Below, piece after piece: positions 1 through 9,332 of a stretch of DNA of 64,000 nucleotides (the stretch's first letter is position 1; each line of letters starts with the position of its first letter). The DNA is taken from the NCBI RefSeq assembly GCF_017581965.1, contig NZ_JAGEVF010000006.1, positions 124,001 to 188,000 on the forward strand. Reading direction: 5' to 3'. The stretch comes from Winogradskyella pelagia. Lineage in GTDB: Bacteria > Bacteroidota > Bacteroidia > Flavobacteriales > Flavobacteriaceae. Both the position numbers and the translations under genes were made by a program. Under the pieces are notes generated by a model. It was not told the DNA's origin, made no database searches, and was given only the letters and a program-made list of their open reading frames with translations.

Positions 1-419
1 ATTATTGAGTGTTGTGAGCAAAGACCCACACCGCGTTCTAATGCTTTGCGGTAGTCGCAGTATTCGTATTTTTCAAAGGAACTAGGACTTATATAACTCG
101 CTGCAAATAAAATATAGTTTTCGTAAAATGGAATTCTAAGATTATATTTTGATATCCCTTCATCCACCCAATAGTGGGCTATTCCATTGTTTATTGTTTC
201 ATTGGCTTTTATAGCGTATTCTTTGTCTGACAGCTCCTTTTTATCTAACTCTTGGATTACTTCTTCCTCGGTGAGGCTAATATCATTTTTAAACAGAGTA
301 GAACTTTCAGAATAAATCTCAGAATTTCTTAATGATGTGACCAAACCAATGCAATTGATAATAAGTAGGGCAGTGGCAATGGTTATTAAAACAAGTTTTG
401 TGATTTTTATTGGTTTCAT
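1..419 (-). CDS. Partial gene, possible transglutaminase-like protein (3' end outside window)
   Basis: An open frame starts at an ATG at 419 and runs off the left edge without a stop, giving 139 codons. The N-terminus (MKPIKITKLVLITIATALL) is a hydrophobic signal anchor, so the product is exported or membrane-tethered. The last visible residues (about 125-137, ERGVGLCSQHS) resemble the Cys-containing segment of transglutaminase-like domains, but the catalytic His and Asp would lie outside the window, so the family call is tentative. It lies 26 bp downstream of the flippase stop on the same strand and is probably the next gene of the polysaccharide operon. Confidence 0.6.
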   Translation of the reverse strand, partial: MKPIKITKLVLITIATALLIINCIGLVTSLRNSEIYSESSTLFKNDISLTEEEVIQELDKKELSDKEYAIKANETINNGIAHYWVDEGISKYNLRIPFYENYILFAASYISPSSFEKYEYCDYRKALERGVGLCSQHSI

Positions 420-445
420 CAATATGGTCTTTTGAAAGTTAGAAA

Positions 446-1984
446 TTATTTTAATCTCTGTTTAATAAGTGCTACTATTCTATAGTTTACATCTTTAAAG
501 CCTTTACTGAAAACAAATAAGACCATAAAGTAAATAATAGAAAAGACTATACCTATTTTTAATAATTTAAGAAATAACGCAAACAAGTTAGTCGTTACCT
601 TAAGCTCTAAGTATCCCAAGATATAATAGGCACAGAATAATGCAAATGCAAAAAATACCAAGTGTCCTAAAAATCCGTACCAATAGGTCATTTGCTTTAG
701 TTTAAATCCTTTCCAGAACAAGTGGTAAGGCCTCCAAATTAGAATAACTAATACTTGACTAATTATAGTCCCTAAAAATATTCCTATAACACCATAATTG
801 ATAACTAACGCTATTGAAAATACTAAGTTCACTACACTTTGAACTAAAGGAGCCCAAGTATCGGCATACAAACCAAATGCTTGAATATAGGTATCAACAG
901 GTGTTCTTACCTGTAAAATAAAGAAAATACTTATTAGTGCCATTAAAACACTGTGGGACATAAGATACTTTTCACCTACCCAAATAGTGATTAAATCATC
1001 AAATCCAATGTAAAGTAAAACAGACGCACATCCAGCCAAGAAGAATCTTAAAGCCATCATCTCCCAGAACACTTTCATCATTGTTGAGTGATTATTCTCA
1101 GCAACTAGATTTCCTACGCCAGCTTTGGTTCCATTAAAGATTTGGCCAACAAGCGTATTTATGTTATTCATTATTAATTGATAGTTTCCAACAAATGCGA
1201 CAGTTGCAGGATTAATAAAAGCAAAGATGACAATATTGTCCGTACCGTTAGATACGAACCCACCCAATTTGTGAAAGCTCAACTGCTTCACCTTTTTCAG
1301 AAGTTCTTTATTCCTTGACCGTATAGCTTTTGTAGCCTTGAATTTGAAATCTAACCATGGGTAATTTGATTTTATTTTCTTCCTAAGAATAAAAATGTAA
1401 ATAAATGGGGTTGCCAATTCTAAGAAAATCCAGGCCAACACACTTTGGAAATAGAGTAATACCAAGCACTGTAGAAAAAGTCTAAGGATAAAAACAGACT
1501 GGTTTATGGTAATTCCAATATACGATTTTTGGTCTGCTTGTAACAAAAATATGTGGTACGCAAAGAAATAACTTAATAGATTACTAGATAAAAGAGCGAC
1601 AAAAAGAAAGATGATTATCCCTAAATTGATTTCTGTATTTTCAAAAATAAGTGGAAAGAACAAAACCAAAATAAGCCCTGAACCAAGCATAAAAAGGCCA
1701 ATTCTTTTATATAGAAAACCGAGATAACCGATAATTTCATTGATTTTCTCCTTGTTTTGTTCGTATAATGGTTTGTAAAGTGAAAACCCTACAGCTGCAC
1801 CTATACCGAGTTCAGATAGATTTAAAAACTGAAGTATACTCTTGAGTGTGCCTACAATACCAATAAAATCATCACCTAGGATATCTAAAAAAATATTTCT
1901 AGAGTAAAATTGAATCACTATATAAGTAAAATGAAATACTATTGCAATCCAAGCATTTTTTATGGAAAGGGCTACTCTAGACAT
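446..1984 (-). CDS. Wzx-like polysaccharide/oligosaccharide flippase
   Basis: The 512-residue product is hydrophobic almost throughout, with roughly 12-14 predicted membrane segments and short polar loops, the size and layout of MOP-superfamily lipid-linked oligosaccharide flippases. The opening (SIKNAWIAIVFHFTYIVIQF, then a loop with RNIF..ILG) matches the usual start of this group, in which the first helix is followed by RxxF. It would move undecaprenyl-linked repeat units across the inner membrane. The gene begins 2 bp after the glycosyltransferase stop, so the two are translationally close. The assignment as a flippase is firm; the transported glycan is unknown. Confidence 0.85.
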   Translation of the reverse strand: MSRVALSIKNAWIAIVFHFTYIVIQFYSRNIFLDILGDDFIGIVGTLKSILQFLNLSELGIGAAVGFSLYKPLYEQNKEKINEIIGYLGFLYKRIGLFMLGSGLILVLFFPLIFENTEINLGIIIFLFVALLSSNLLSYFFAYHIFLLQADQKSYIGITINQSVFILRLFLQCLVLLYFQSVLAWIFLELATPFIYIFILRKKIKSNYPWLDFKFKATKAIRSRNKELLKKVKQLSFHKLGGFVSNGTDNIVIFAFINPATVAFVGNYQLIMNNINTLVGQIFNGTKAGVGNLVAENNHSTMMKVFWEMMALRFFLAGCASVLLYIGFDDLITIWVGEKYLMSHSVLMALISIFFILQVRTPVDTYIQAFGLYADTWAPLVQSVVNLVFSIALVINYGVIGIFLGTIISQVLVILIWRPYHLFWKGFKLKQMTYWYGFLGHLVFFAFALFCAYYILGYLELKVTTNLFALFLKLLKIGIVFSIIYFMVLFVFSKGFKDVNYRIVALIKQRLK

Positions 1985-1986
1985 AT

Positions 1987-2931
1987 CTAATTTAATCTAG
2001 ATTTTAATGTTTTACCAAATGAAGAAAGCAGTTCCATCATGGTTAGTGGACAATAAGCTGCCATCATTGACCTAAGATTACGATTTTCGGTATTTATTGC
2101 ACCTTTAATTTCGCGTCTAAGTTTTTTTCTGTATGTCTTCTTTTTATCAAATTTGGTATTTCTGCTAAGCAAAAAGAAATGATCTGTGTAATAAGATACT
2201 ATGTAATCATTCATGGCTTTTAAAACTTCAGGATCTTTGACTGTTTTTTCTTGAAGATATTCGGTAGCCCTGATAGCAATATTTCTCTTCATTTTTGAAT
2301 ATTTGCTTCTTATAATCCCAACACTATCTCTATTGTAGATGTAAAGAGGACTGTTTAAAAAGCCGATATTGTCAACTTTATTTACCACATCTATGGTAAA
2401 GAAAACATCTTGATGGATAATTTTAGGAATAAAACGTAAATCCTCAACAACAGAACGTCTATAAATACGTTTCCAGCACTGAAAACCAGTTGTTCTAATT
2501 ATACGCGCTGTTGCTTCTGCAGTTTTTTCAATTGAAAAACTATTATCAAACCTAGAATTATCAAATGCCGAATTACGCTCAATTTCTACAACATCGAGAT
2601 TATGTTGGTTGAGAAGATTTAACATCGTTTCTAGCATATGAGCGACAATGTGGTCATCACTGTCTACAAACGAAATAATATCTCCTGTTGCATTATCTAA
2701 TCCAGTATTTCTAGCGATGCTAGAGCCGCCATTACTTTGATTTATTACCTTAATTCTTGAATCTTTTTTGGATAATCTTTCACAAATCTCTTTACTGTTA
2801 TCCGTAGAACCATCATTAACTAATATTATCTCTAAATTTCTGTAAGTTTGGCCGCAGATACTCTTAACACAGCGCTCAACGTAGCGTTCTGCATTATAAA
2901 CCGGAACAATTACTGAAATTAGATTAGTCAT
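1987..2931 (-). CDS. GT2-family glycosyltransferase
   Basis: The 314-residue protein has a clear GT-A fold of family 2: the opening ISVIVPVYNAERYV, the nucleotide-binding VNDGSTD at residues 39-45, the NGGSSIARNTGL segment near 67-78, and the metal-binding DSDD at 90-93. The C-terminal half is helical and basic, with no obvious membrane helix, which fits a peripheral inner-membrane enzyme adding one sugar to a lipid-linked intermediate. The donor and acceptor cannot be read from the sequence. It lies between the SGNH-like gene (15 bp gap) and the flippase (2 bp gap) in one tight minus-strand operon. Confidence 0.9.
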   Translation of the reverse strand: MTNLISVIVPVYNAERYVERCVKSICGQTYRNLEIILVNDGSTDNSKEICERLSKKDSRIKVINQSNGGSSIARNTGLDNATGDIISFVDSDDHIVAHMLETMLNLLNQHNLDVVEIERNSAFDNSRFDNSFSIEKTAEATARIIRTTGFQCWKRIYRRSVVEDLRFIPKIIHQDVFFTIDVVNKVDNIGFLNSPLYIYNRDSVGIIRSKYSKMKRNIAIRATEYLQEKTVKDPEVLKAMNDYIVSYYTDHFFLLSRNTKFDKKKTYRKKLRREIKGAINTENRNLRSMMAAYCPLTMMELLSSFGKTLKSRLN

Positions 2932-2946
2932 TTAATGAAATCGCTA

Positions 2947-3843
2947 TTATTTCGTGATTTTTATTTTAGTGTCTTTATAGATTATTTGTGCTAATTGAGC
3001 GACACCTTGCTTATTGAGATGGTCTTCATCGGCAAAGTATTTAGGATTTGATATTCGGGTGGAATAATCTAAGTACGCATCTAAGTTTAACGCATCTAAA
3101 AAATTGTTTACTCGCTTCAAATCGTGTTCAGCGCATTGATTAATGTAGTTTTCATTAACAGGGAATCTCACTCCAATAATCTTGATATTGTTTTGTTTGC
3201 AAAGGCTTACCAATGCTCTGTATGCCTCAAGGAAACTTTCATTTCCCATGAGATTTCTGTGGTCAGATATACCTGTGGCTACTGCAATTTCCTTACGTTG
3301 ATTGTCTGTAAGGCTATACCATAACTTCTCTTTTTGGCTAGTGCTCGTTTTAAAATTTTCGTAGAGACTATTGAGAGCAAAACCGATATAACCATCATTG
3401 AATAAGGGAACTCTATCTGTAAGCAGATTTAGCTTAGATTTATTATAAACATTTAGTGAATCATCTATCTTTAAGAGGTATCGCCCTAAAAAAGTACTGT
3501 TGGAAGACCCTGTATTATTAAACATTTGAGGTTCAGTGGCTATAAAAACTTGTTTCAAATTCTTGTTTTTCTCTAACATTATTAAAACCTTAATATACAT
3601 TTCATACACACCATCGGCTCCAAATGCTAAGTTGCCAACATTATCAGAAAGATTTAAAAGCTTTATGGTTTCTACATGCGAATCTCCAAGGAATATAGTT
3701 TCAGACTGGTTATCAATCGTATCATCAATACGTTGAACATATTTATGCTCTTGTTTGTAAAAGTCACTGTAGTGATAACAAATAACATTAAGTATAACAA
3801 AGAGAACTAAATATGGAATTATTTTAATGATAACACTTTTCAT
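2947..3843 (-). CDS. SGNH/GDSL-like periplasmic protein, probable partner of the MBOAT acyltransferase
   Basis: The 298-residue protein has one N-terminal membrane helix (about 5-22) and then a soluble domain. Residues 52-56 read LGDSH, a block-I-like SGNH motif with Ser55, and residues 272-275 read DEDH followed by LNKQG, a good block V with Asp272 and His275. These are the expected Ser-Asp-His positions of SGNH esterases and acyltransferases. The gene lies 11 bp downstream of the MBOAT gene. In alginate, cellulose and D-alanyl-teichoic acid systems an MBOAT protein passes acyl groups to an SGNH-type partner, so glycan O-acylation is the likely role; this is inference from context. Confidence 0.7.
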   Translation of the reverse strand: MKSVIIKIIPYLVLFVILNVICYHYSDFYKQEHKYVQRIDDTIDNQSETIFLGDSHVETIKLLNLSDNVGNLAFGADGVYEMYIKVLIMLEKNKNLKQVFIATEPQMFNNTGSSNSTFLGRYLLKIDDSLNVYNKSKLNLLTDRVPLFNDGYIGFALNSLYENFKTSTSQKEKLWYSLTDNQRKEIAVATGISDHRNLMGNESFLEAYRALVSLCKQNNIKIIGVRFPVNENYINQCAEHDLKRVNNFLDALNLDAYLDYSTRISNPKYFADEDHLNKQGVAQLAQIIYKDTKIKITK

Positions 3844-3854
3844 ATGCGATACAA

Positions 3855-5303
3855 TTAAAATTGGAAGTATATAAAATCAATAGTCCCGTCAGTTGCCCGA
3901 AAGAAGATTATCAATATTATAAGTGATAAATACACTAATATTCTCATTGGTGCTTTAAAATGACCAACCTGAAATGAATATTTAGCATCTCGATTATTAA
4001 TTTCAAATATACTTAAATATATAAGGCTCAGTATAATAACATAAGGTTTTACCGATGAACCCATTAATTTTAGATATCCAACTGGGTTTTCTATAATAGA
4101 ACTAGAGGTGATCTCAAAAATATAATCCATGGCATGGTTAAAAGACTCAGCCCTAAAGAAAATCCACGCAAATGTTACGGCAATAAATGTTATCAATACA
4201 TTAAAAATCTGGACTAGTTTTGAAGGCAGAATCTTTACAGATTTCATGTTTTTACTATATCCTGTCTGAATAAAGTAGAATAGGGAATGTAAAAAGCCCC
4301 AAATAATAAAAGTCCAATTAGCCCCGTGCCAAAAACCGCTTACGGTGAAGGTTATGATTATGTTCATAGATCGGCGTATGCTAGAATCTACTTTACTACC
4401 ACCTAAGGGAATATAAACGTAATCTCTAAACCATGTTGATAATGAAATATGCCAGCGTCTCCAGAAATCTTGAATATTCTCTGCTAGATAAGGAGACTTA
4501 AAATTCTGCATCAAATCAATTCCCATCATTCTAGAAATACCTATTGCAATATCCGAGTAACCTGAGAAATCACCATAAATTTGAAAGGCAAAAAGCACTA
4601 CACCAATAACTAAAACACTTCCTGGATAGCTCTCTGAATTCTCAAATATCTGATTGGCATAAAACGCACAATTATCTGCAATAACTATTTTTTTAAATAA
4701 TCCCCATAATGCCTGTTTTGCCCCTTCTTTAAATTCGAACAGATCAAACTCTCTCTTTTTTCCGAATTGTGGTAATAGGTGAGAGGCTCTCTCAATAGGA
4801 CCCGCAACTAACTGTGGAAAGAAAGACACGAAGGTCATAAACTCTAAAAGGTTATCCGTTGACTTCATTTTGCCCCTGTAAATATCTATGGTATAACTCA
4901 TAGTTTGAAAGGTGTAAAAGCTAATTCCTACAGGAAGAACTATGTTTAATAGGGCTGGATTAGACTCAAATCCAAAAAGACTAATAAAGTCTGTAAAAGA
5001 CTCGGTAAAGAAATTGTAATATTTAAAAAACCCAAGTATTCCGAGGTTAACAAGTAAACTTAATACTAATAGCCGCTTACGTTGTTTTTTATCATTATTA
5101 AGGTCAATGGCTCTTCCAATAAAATAATCGCTAAAAGAACTGATTATAATTAATGAAAGAAACCGCCAATCCCACCAACCGTAGAACACATAGCTCGAAA
5201 CCAACAACAGCGCATTCTGAAATCTTAAGTTATTGTAAGACTTATAATAAATAAAGAATACAATAACGAAGAAAACAACAAATTCAAACGAATTAAATAA
5301 CAT
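3855..5303 (-). CDS. MBOAT-family membrane O-acyltransferase (AlgI-like)
   Basis: The 482-residue polytopic protein carries the MBOAT hallmarks: FWRRWHISLSTWFRDYVYIP around residues 280-299, with His285, then SGFWHGANWTFIIWG with the catalytic-type His326. Length and the spacing of the two histidines match AlgI/DltB-type acyltransferases. Such proteins take an acyl (usually acetyl) group from a cytoplasmic donor and deliver it across the membrane to a periplasmic partner, here most likely the adjacent SGNH-like protein. It is 46 bp downstream of ugd and probably shares its transcript. The acyl group and the target sugar are not determined by the sequence. Confidence 0.9.
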   Translation of the reverse strand: MLFNSFEFVVFFVIVFFIYYKSYNNLRFQNALLLVSSYVFYGWWDWRFLSLIIISSFSDYFIGRAIDLNNDKKQRKRLLVLSLLVNLGILGFFKYYNFFTESFTDFISLFGFESNPALLNIVLPVGISFYTFQTMSYTIDIYRGKMKSTDNLLEFMTFVSFFPQLVAGPIERASHLLPQFGKKREFDLFEFKEGAKQALWGLFKKIVIADNCAFYANQIFENSESYPGSVLVIGVVLFAFQIYGDFSGYSDIAIGISRMMGIDLMQNFKSPYLAENIQDFWRRWHISLSTWFRDYVYIPLGGSKVDSSIRRSMNIIITFTVSGFWHGANWTFIIWGFLHSLFYFIQTGYSKNMKSVKILPSKLVQIFNVLITFIAVTFAWIFFRAESFNHAMDYIFEITSSSIIENPVGYLKLMGSSVKPYVIILSLIYLSIFEINNRDAKYSFQVGHFKAPMRILVYLSLIILIIFFRATDGTIDFIYFQF

Positions 5304-5349
5304 GCTTTATTATTGAGGTTAAACTTATGGGGACTTTAAATTTTAAAAA

Positions 5350-6729
5350 TTACTTTCCTATTGATGAATATTCAAATCCAATTTTATTCATTTCTTTTTT
5401 GTCTAAAATATTTCTACCATCAAAAATAAAAGCAGGTTTTTTCATAATATCATATATCTTTTGCCAATCATAGGATTTGAATTCGTCCCATTCCGTCATA
5501 ATAGCGATTGCGTGAGTATCCTTAAGAGCCTCATACGGGTCGTTATGAACAGTCATGAGTGCTTCATTCTCCTCCTCAGATCTAGTATTGAGATAATTTA
5601 GGTCGGTGTACATTTGACTTTTTCTCACCTTTGGATCATATACGGCAACTTCAGCCTGCTCATTTAACAAGTGATCTGTAACATAGATTGCTGCAGATTC
5701 CCTGGTGTCATTGGTGTCTTTTTTAAAGGCCCAGCCTAGCATCCCTATTTTTTTACCAGAAACTGTATTGTAAAGGGTACTTATCATTTTATCTGAAAAT
5801 CGTCTTTTCTGATGATCATTTAAGATAATCACTTGCTCCCAATAATCAGCTACTGCTTGGAGATTATAGCTTCTTGCAATGTAAACTAAGTTTAAGATAT
5901 CCTTTTGAAAACAGGATCCTCCAAAACCAATAGATGCATTTAAAAATTTTGGTCCAATCCTAGAATCCATACCTATAGCACGAGCAACTTCAGTGACATC
6001 TGCCTCAGTATGTTCACATAATTCTGATATTGCATTAATTGATGAGATTCTTTGCGCTAAGAAAGCGTTTGCAGTTAATTTAGATAACTCGGAAGACCAC
6101 ACATTGGTTCTCAGAATTTGATTATCTGGAACCCAACTTCCATATATTTTTGCCAAGCTTTCTATGGCGCCTTCAGATTCGCCACCTATAAGTACTCTAT
6201 CCGGCTTCAACAAATCTTCAACCGCAGTACCTTCAGCCAAAAATTCTGGATTAGAAAGGATTTGAAAATTAACATCTCCACCAACATTGTGTAAAATACT
6301 TTTAATGGCTTGTGCTGTTCTAACTGGAAGTGTAGATTTTTCAACTACGATTTTATCCGATTTTGCAACATCTGCTATATTACGAGCACACAATTCCACA
6401 TATTTTAAATCTGCAGCCATACCTTTCCCTTTACCATAAGTTTTGGTCGGTGTGTTTACAGAAATAAAAATCATTTCAGCCTCGTCTATTCCTTTATCTA
6501 TTTCAGTAGAGAAGAAAAGGTTTTTACCTCTTGTCTCGGCAACAATATCAGCTAAGCCTGGCTCGTATACCGGAAGTTTAGAAAGGTCTTCGTCATTCCA
6601 AGCTGCAATGCGCTCTGGATTGATGTCAACTATTGTTACTTGAATATTTGGATTCATCTTAGCTATTACGGCCATAGTTGGACCTCCAACATATCCAGCG
6701 CCAATACAACAAATTTTATTAATTTTCAT
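5350..6729 (-). CDS. ugd: UDP-glucose 6-dehydrogenase, animal-type sequence
   Basis: The enzyme oxidises UDP-glucose to UDP-glucuronate with two NAD+. The 459-residue protein starts with the Rossmann motif [11 protein letters not shown], continues with [13 protein letters not shown] and [10 protein letters not shown], and has the catalytic Cys273 in [10 protein letters not shown], then [12 protein letters not shown]. From memory, these blocks and many intervening residues resemble animal UGDH more than the shorter AglM/RkpK bacterial enzymes. The ATG at 6729 is preferred over the one at 6756 because it puts the Rossmann fold at the N-terminus. The gene heads the minus-strand polysaccharide operon and supplies the uronic-acid precursor. 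Confidence 0.93.
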   Translation of the reverse strand: MKINKICCIGAGYVGGPTMAVIAKMNPNIQVTIVDINPERIAAWNDEDLSKLPVYEPGLADIVAETRGKNLFFSTEIDKGIDEAEMIFISVNTPTKTYGKGKGMAADLKYVELCARNIADVAKSDKIVVEKSTLPVRTAQAIKSILHNVGGDVNFQILSNPEFLAEGTAVEDLLKPDRVLIGGESEGAIESLAKIYGSWVPDNQILRTNVWSSELSKLTANAFLAQRISSINAISELCEHTEADVTEVARAIGMDSRIGPKFLNASIGFGGSCFQKDILNLVYIARSYNLQAVADYWEQVIILNDHQKRRFSDKMISTLYNTVSGKKIGMLGWAFKKDTNDTRESAAIYVTDHLLNEQAEVAVYDPKVRKSQMYTDLNYLNTRSEEENEALMTVHNDPYEALKDTHAIAIMTEWDEFKSYDWQKIYDIMKKPAFIFDGRNILDKKEMNKIGFEYSSIGK

Positions 6730-7188
6730 AATCTGATTAATTGAAATGGTGTCCATTGCACCCTTTAAAGTGGTTAATATTATATTCTAAGTTGCAATCT
6801 AAAAATTGCGGTTGGTTATTTCTAAAAAAAACAAAATAAATAACAATTACGGCACTGAAACTGCCATTAATCAAATGAATTACATTTAATGTGTAGCCCT
6901 TTAAAATTGAAATATATCTTTTGAAAAAAAAGTTTGAGGATGTACTTGCAATGTAAAGTACATGAATAAACGTCTTTAGACGTAGCATTAAAGATTGTTG
7001 TTTATAGTTCATTAGATTTGGGATCATTTATAAACAGGACAAATTTGGCTTAAATAATTCTAATCCTACAAATTAGCTCATCAAATACTACTTTTAACGA
7101 TTAACATCATCAAAAAATGAATAAAGTCATAAAAAGTCGATAAAATACGTTAATTAAAGTGGAATATTACCTAATCTCCTTGTTGAAA
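6730..7188. other. Non-coding interval upstream of ugd
   Basis: This AT-rich 459 bp stretch separates asnB-like and ugd, both on the minus strand. It probably holds the promoter of the ugd-led operon. The minus-strand box TAGATTG at 6795-6801 resembles a degenerate Bacteroidota -7 element, and the same box precedes the pectate-lyase-like gene at 9291-9297. No hairpin terminator with a T-run was found after asnB. An open frame of 96 codons at 6737-7027 looks spurious. Confidence 0.4.
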
Positions 7189-8988
7189 TCATTGAAACTC
7201 GTCATACCATTTTCTCAGTACAAATAATTTCCAAATATAAGGTGTATTGTCTTGTAGCCCAGCCATATGTTCTTGATACAATTTCTTAAATTTCTTTACC
7301 TTTAAATTAGGAACTTGAGATAGAAATTCTTCATTTAAGGCTTCATCAAATTCGGTTCTTAGTTGGTTTCTCATCCATTCCCCAATAGGTACTGAAAAGC
7401 CGCTTTTTGGTTGATCAAAAATTGGCTCTGGTATATATTCCTTTAATATATCTCTTAATATTCTTTTTTGTCTTCCTTTTTGATATCGGAAGTCTATTGG
7501 AAGAGATCTTGCAAACTCCACGACCCTATAATCTAAAAAAGGACTCCTAACTTCTACAGAGTAAGCCATACTGGCACGATCAACTTTTACATTGCTATTA
7601 TTGTCCAGCCACAATTTGATGTTTAAATCTGCAGCTTTTTGCAGAATTGATTTAGACCAATTTTTATAATCTTTATAATGTTGCAGCCAGCCATTAAATG
7701 GTTTTTTAAGAATGCGTCCCTTTCTAGAAAAGATATTTTCAATAAAATCGTTTTCTGATTTTGTGTTTAGGGCGTTTCTAACTCTATGTGAGTTTTGCCC
7801 AATTAAATTTAAAAAAATGGGTTTGGATAAAAACTTTCGAAGACTGTAAGGCAATTTCATTATTTGTTGATTCCTAACCAAAGAGTCAAAGTGAGTATAA
7901 CCTAAGAAGCTCTCATCACCACCATCACCAGATAAAGCAACAGTTACATGCTGTTTAGCAATTTTATTTAGTAGTAATGAGGGTAAAGCAGAGCTGTCAG
8001 CAAAAGGCTCATCATAGACTTTGGCCAATTTAGGTACTAAATCCAAAATATCATGCGATGCACAGATGGTAGTGTTATGATTAGAATCGATAATTGAGGC
8101 AAATTCTTCAGCAATATGGCTTTCGTCAAATTTTGGGTTGTCAAAACCAATACAGAAAGTATTTATTTTTGATTCAGACATTTCCTGAGCTAAACTAGAA
8201 ACTAATGCACTATCTATGCCCCCTGAAAGAAATGAACCTATTGGTACATCTGATTGGAGTCTAATTTTCACTGCATCTTTAAGTAAGGTATGCAGCTGCT
8301 CTTTTGCATCAGTATATGAGATATTTTTTAACTGTACTTTATTTAAGTCCCAGTATTTATGGATGTCTAACTTTTTAGTTGCTAAGTCTATTACCATATA
8401 ACAGCCAGCTCCAAGTTTATAAACCTTTTCCGCAATAGTATAGGGAGCAGGAATGTAACCGGTGTCAAGGAAAATAGAAATGGAGTCATCGTTAATTTTT
8501 CTGTCCTTTAATAAAGGGCCTATTTGACTACATATTTCAAAACGTTCGTCGTCCCAATAATAGTAGAAAGGTTTAACACCCATTCGATCTCTGCAAGAAA
8601 AAACCTCTTTGGTTTCAGCATTGTAAATTGAAAAGGCAAACATCCCATTGATTTTGGGAAGCAACTCTTTTCCCCAGTGATAATAGCCAATTAGTAAAAC
8701 CTCGGTGTCACTTTCTGTTTTAAATTGATATCCTAGTGCTTTTAACTCCTCCCTTATATCCTTATAATTATAAATTTCCCCGTTAAAAACTATGGTCAGG
8801 TGTTTATAAGACATGGGCTGATGAGATCTTTTATCTAAATCTAGGATTGACAACCTCAAATGGCCAAAAATTAAATCATCGATTTCGGTGATACCCATAT
8901 AATCAGGACCACGGAAGTTAATAGTCTGTAACTTGTCCTTAACTATACTTTTTTCGTAGGTTATATTAGTAAGGTAGATTCCGCACAT
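7189..8988 (-). CDS. asnB: Asparagine synthase-type glutamine amidotransferase, probably for surface glycan
   Basis: The 599-residue protein has an Ntn glutaminase domain (about 1-200) starting MCGIYLTNI, so Cys2 becomes the N-terminal nucleophile. This fixes the start at 8988 rather than the longer ATG at 9033. FRGPDYMG, FNGEIYNY and SDTEVLL are the glutamine-site motifs. The synthetase domain has the pyrophosphate loop LSGGIDSAL, then ALSGDGGDESFLGY and SVEVRSPFLDYRVVEFA. The family makes asparagine, or amidates carboxylates of uronic acids (WbpS-type). Its place next to ugd favours uronate amidation, but asparagine synthesis cannot be excluded. Confidence 0.85.
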   Translation of the reverse strand: MCGIYLTNITYEKSIVKDKLQTINFRGPDYMGITEIDDLIFGHLRLSILDLDKRSHQPMSYKHLTIVFNGEIYNYKDIREELKALGYQFKTESDTEVLLIGYYHWGKELLPKINGMFAFSIYNAETKEVFSCRDRMGVKPFYYYWDDERFEICSQIGPLLKDRKINDDSISIFLDTGYIPAPYTIAEKVYKLGAGCYMVIDLATKKLDIHKYWDLNKVQLKNISYTDAKEQLHTLLKDAVKIRLQSDVPIGSFLSGGIDSALVSSLAQEMSESKINTFCIGFDNPKFDESHIAEEFASIIDSNHNTTICASHDILDLVPKLAKVYDEPFADSSALPSLLLNKIAKQHVTVALSGDGGDESFLGYTHFDSLVRNQQIMKLPYSLRKFLSKPIFLNLIGQNSHRVRNALNTKSENDFIENIFSRKGRILKKPFNGWLQHYKDYKNWSKSILQKAADLNIKLWLDNNSNVKVDRASMAYSVEVRSPFLDYRVVEFARSLPIDFRYQKGRQKRILRDILKEYIPEPIFDQPKSGFSVPIGEWMRNQLRTEFDEALNEEFLSQVPNLKVKKFKKLYQEHMAGLQDNTPYIWKLFVLRKWYDEFQ

Positions 8989-9332
8989 ATGGCTATTTTT
9001 TTGTAAAAGAAAGAAAATAAGATCTAACCACAATAATCTTTGAAAATTATCATGCCATATTCAAATTAATTCGTTGAAATGTAAGATTGAAGTCAAATGA
9101 AATTGTACGTTAATAAAATCAAAGAGTAGTAAGAAATTATTGAGTATTGTTAAACTTGTCTAAAATTACATCTGAACGATTATTTTGACCGTATATACGT
9201 TAAAATTGTTATTAAAAGGTATAAAATAAATATTTTCTTACATATATTTACACTTTATCGAAAAATTATGTAATTCGTCATTATATTTATTAGATTGCCC
9301 CAAAATTAATTCGAATAAAGAACTTTACCATT
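8989..9332. other. Divergent promoter region
   Basis: This AT-rich 344 bp interval separates the divergent asnB-like and secreted-lyase genes. A TAGATTG box at 9291-9297, about 36 bp before the plus-strand ATG, is a possible -7 element. No ORF, repeat or RNA gene was recognised. Confidence 0.35.

Noticed and set aside
6737..7027. Open frame of 96 codons on the minus strand upstream of ugd
   Set aside because: It overlaps the region just upstream of ugd, shows no domain or signal peptide, and has AT-driven composition. Treated as chance.
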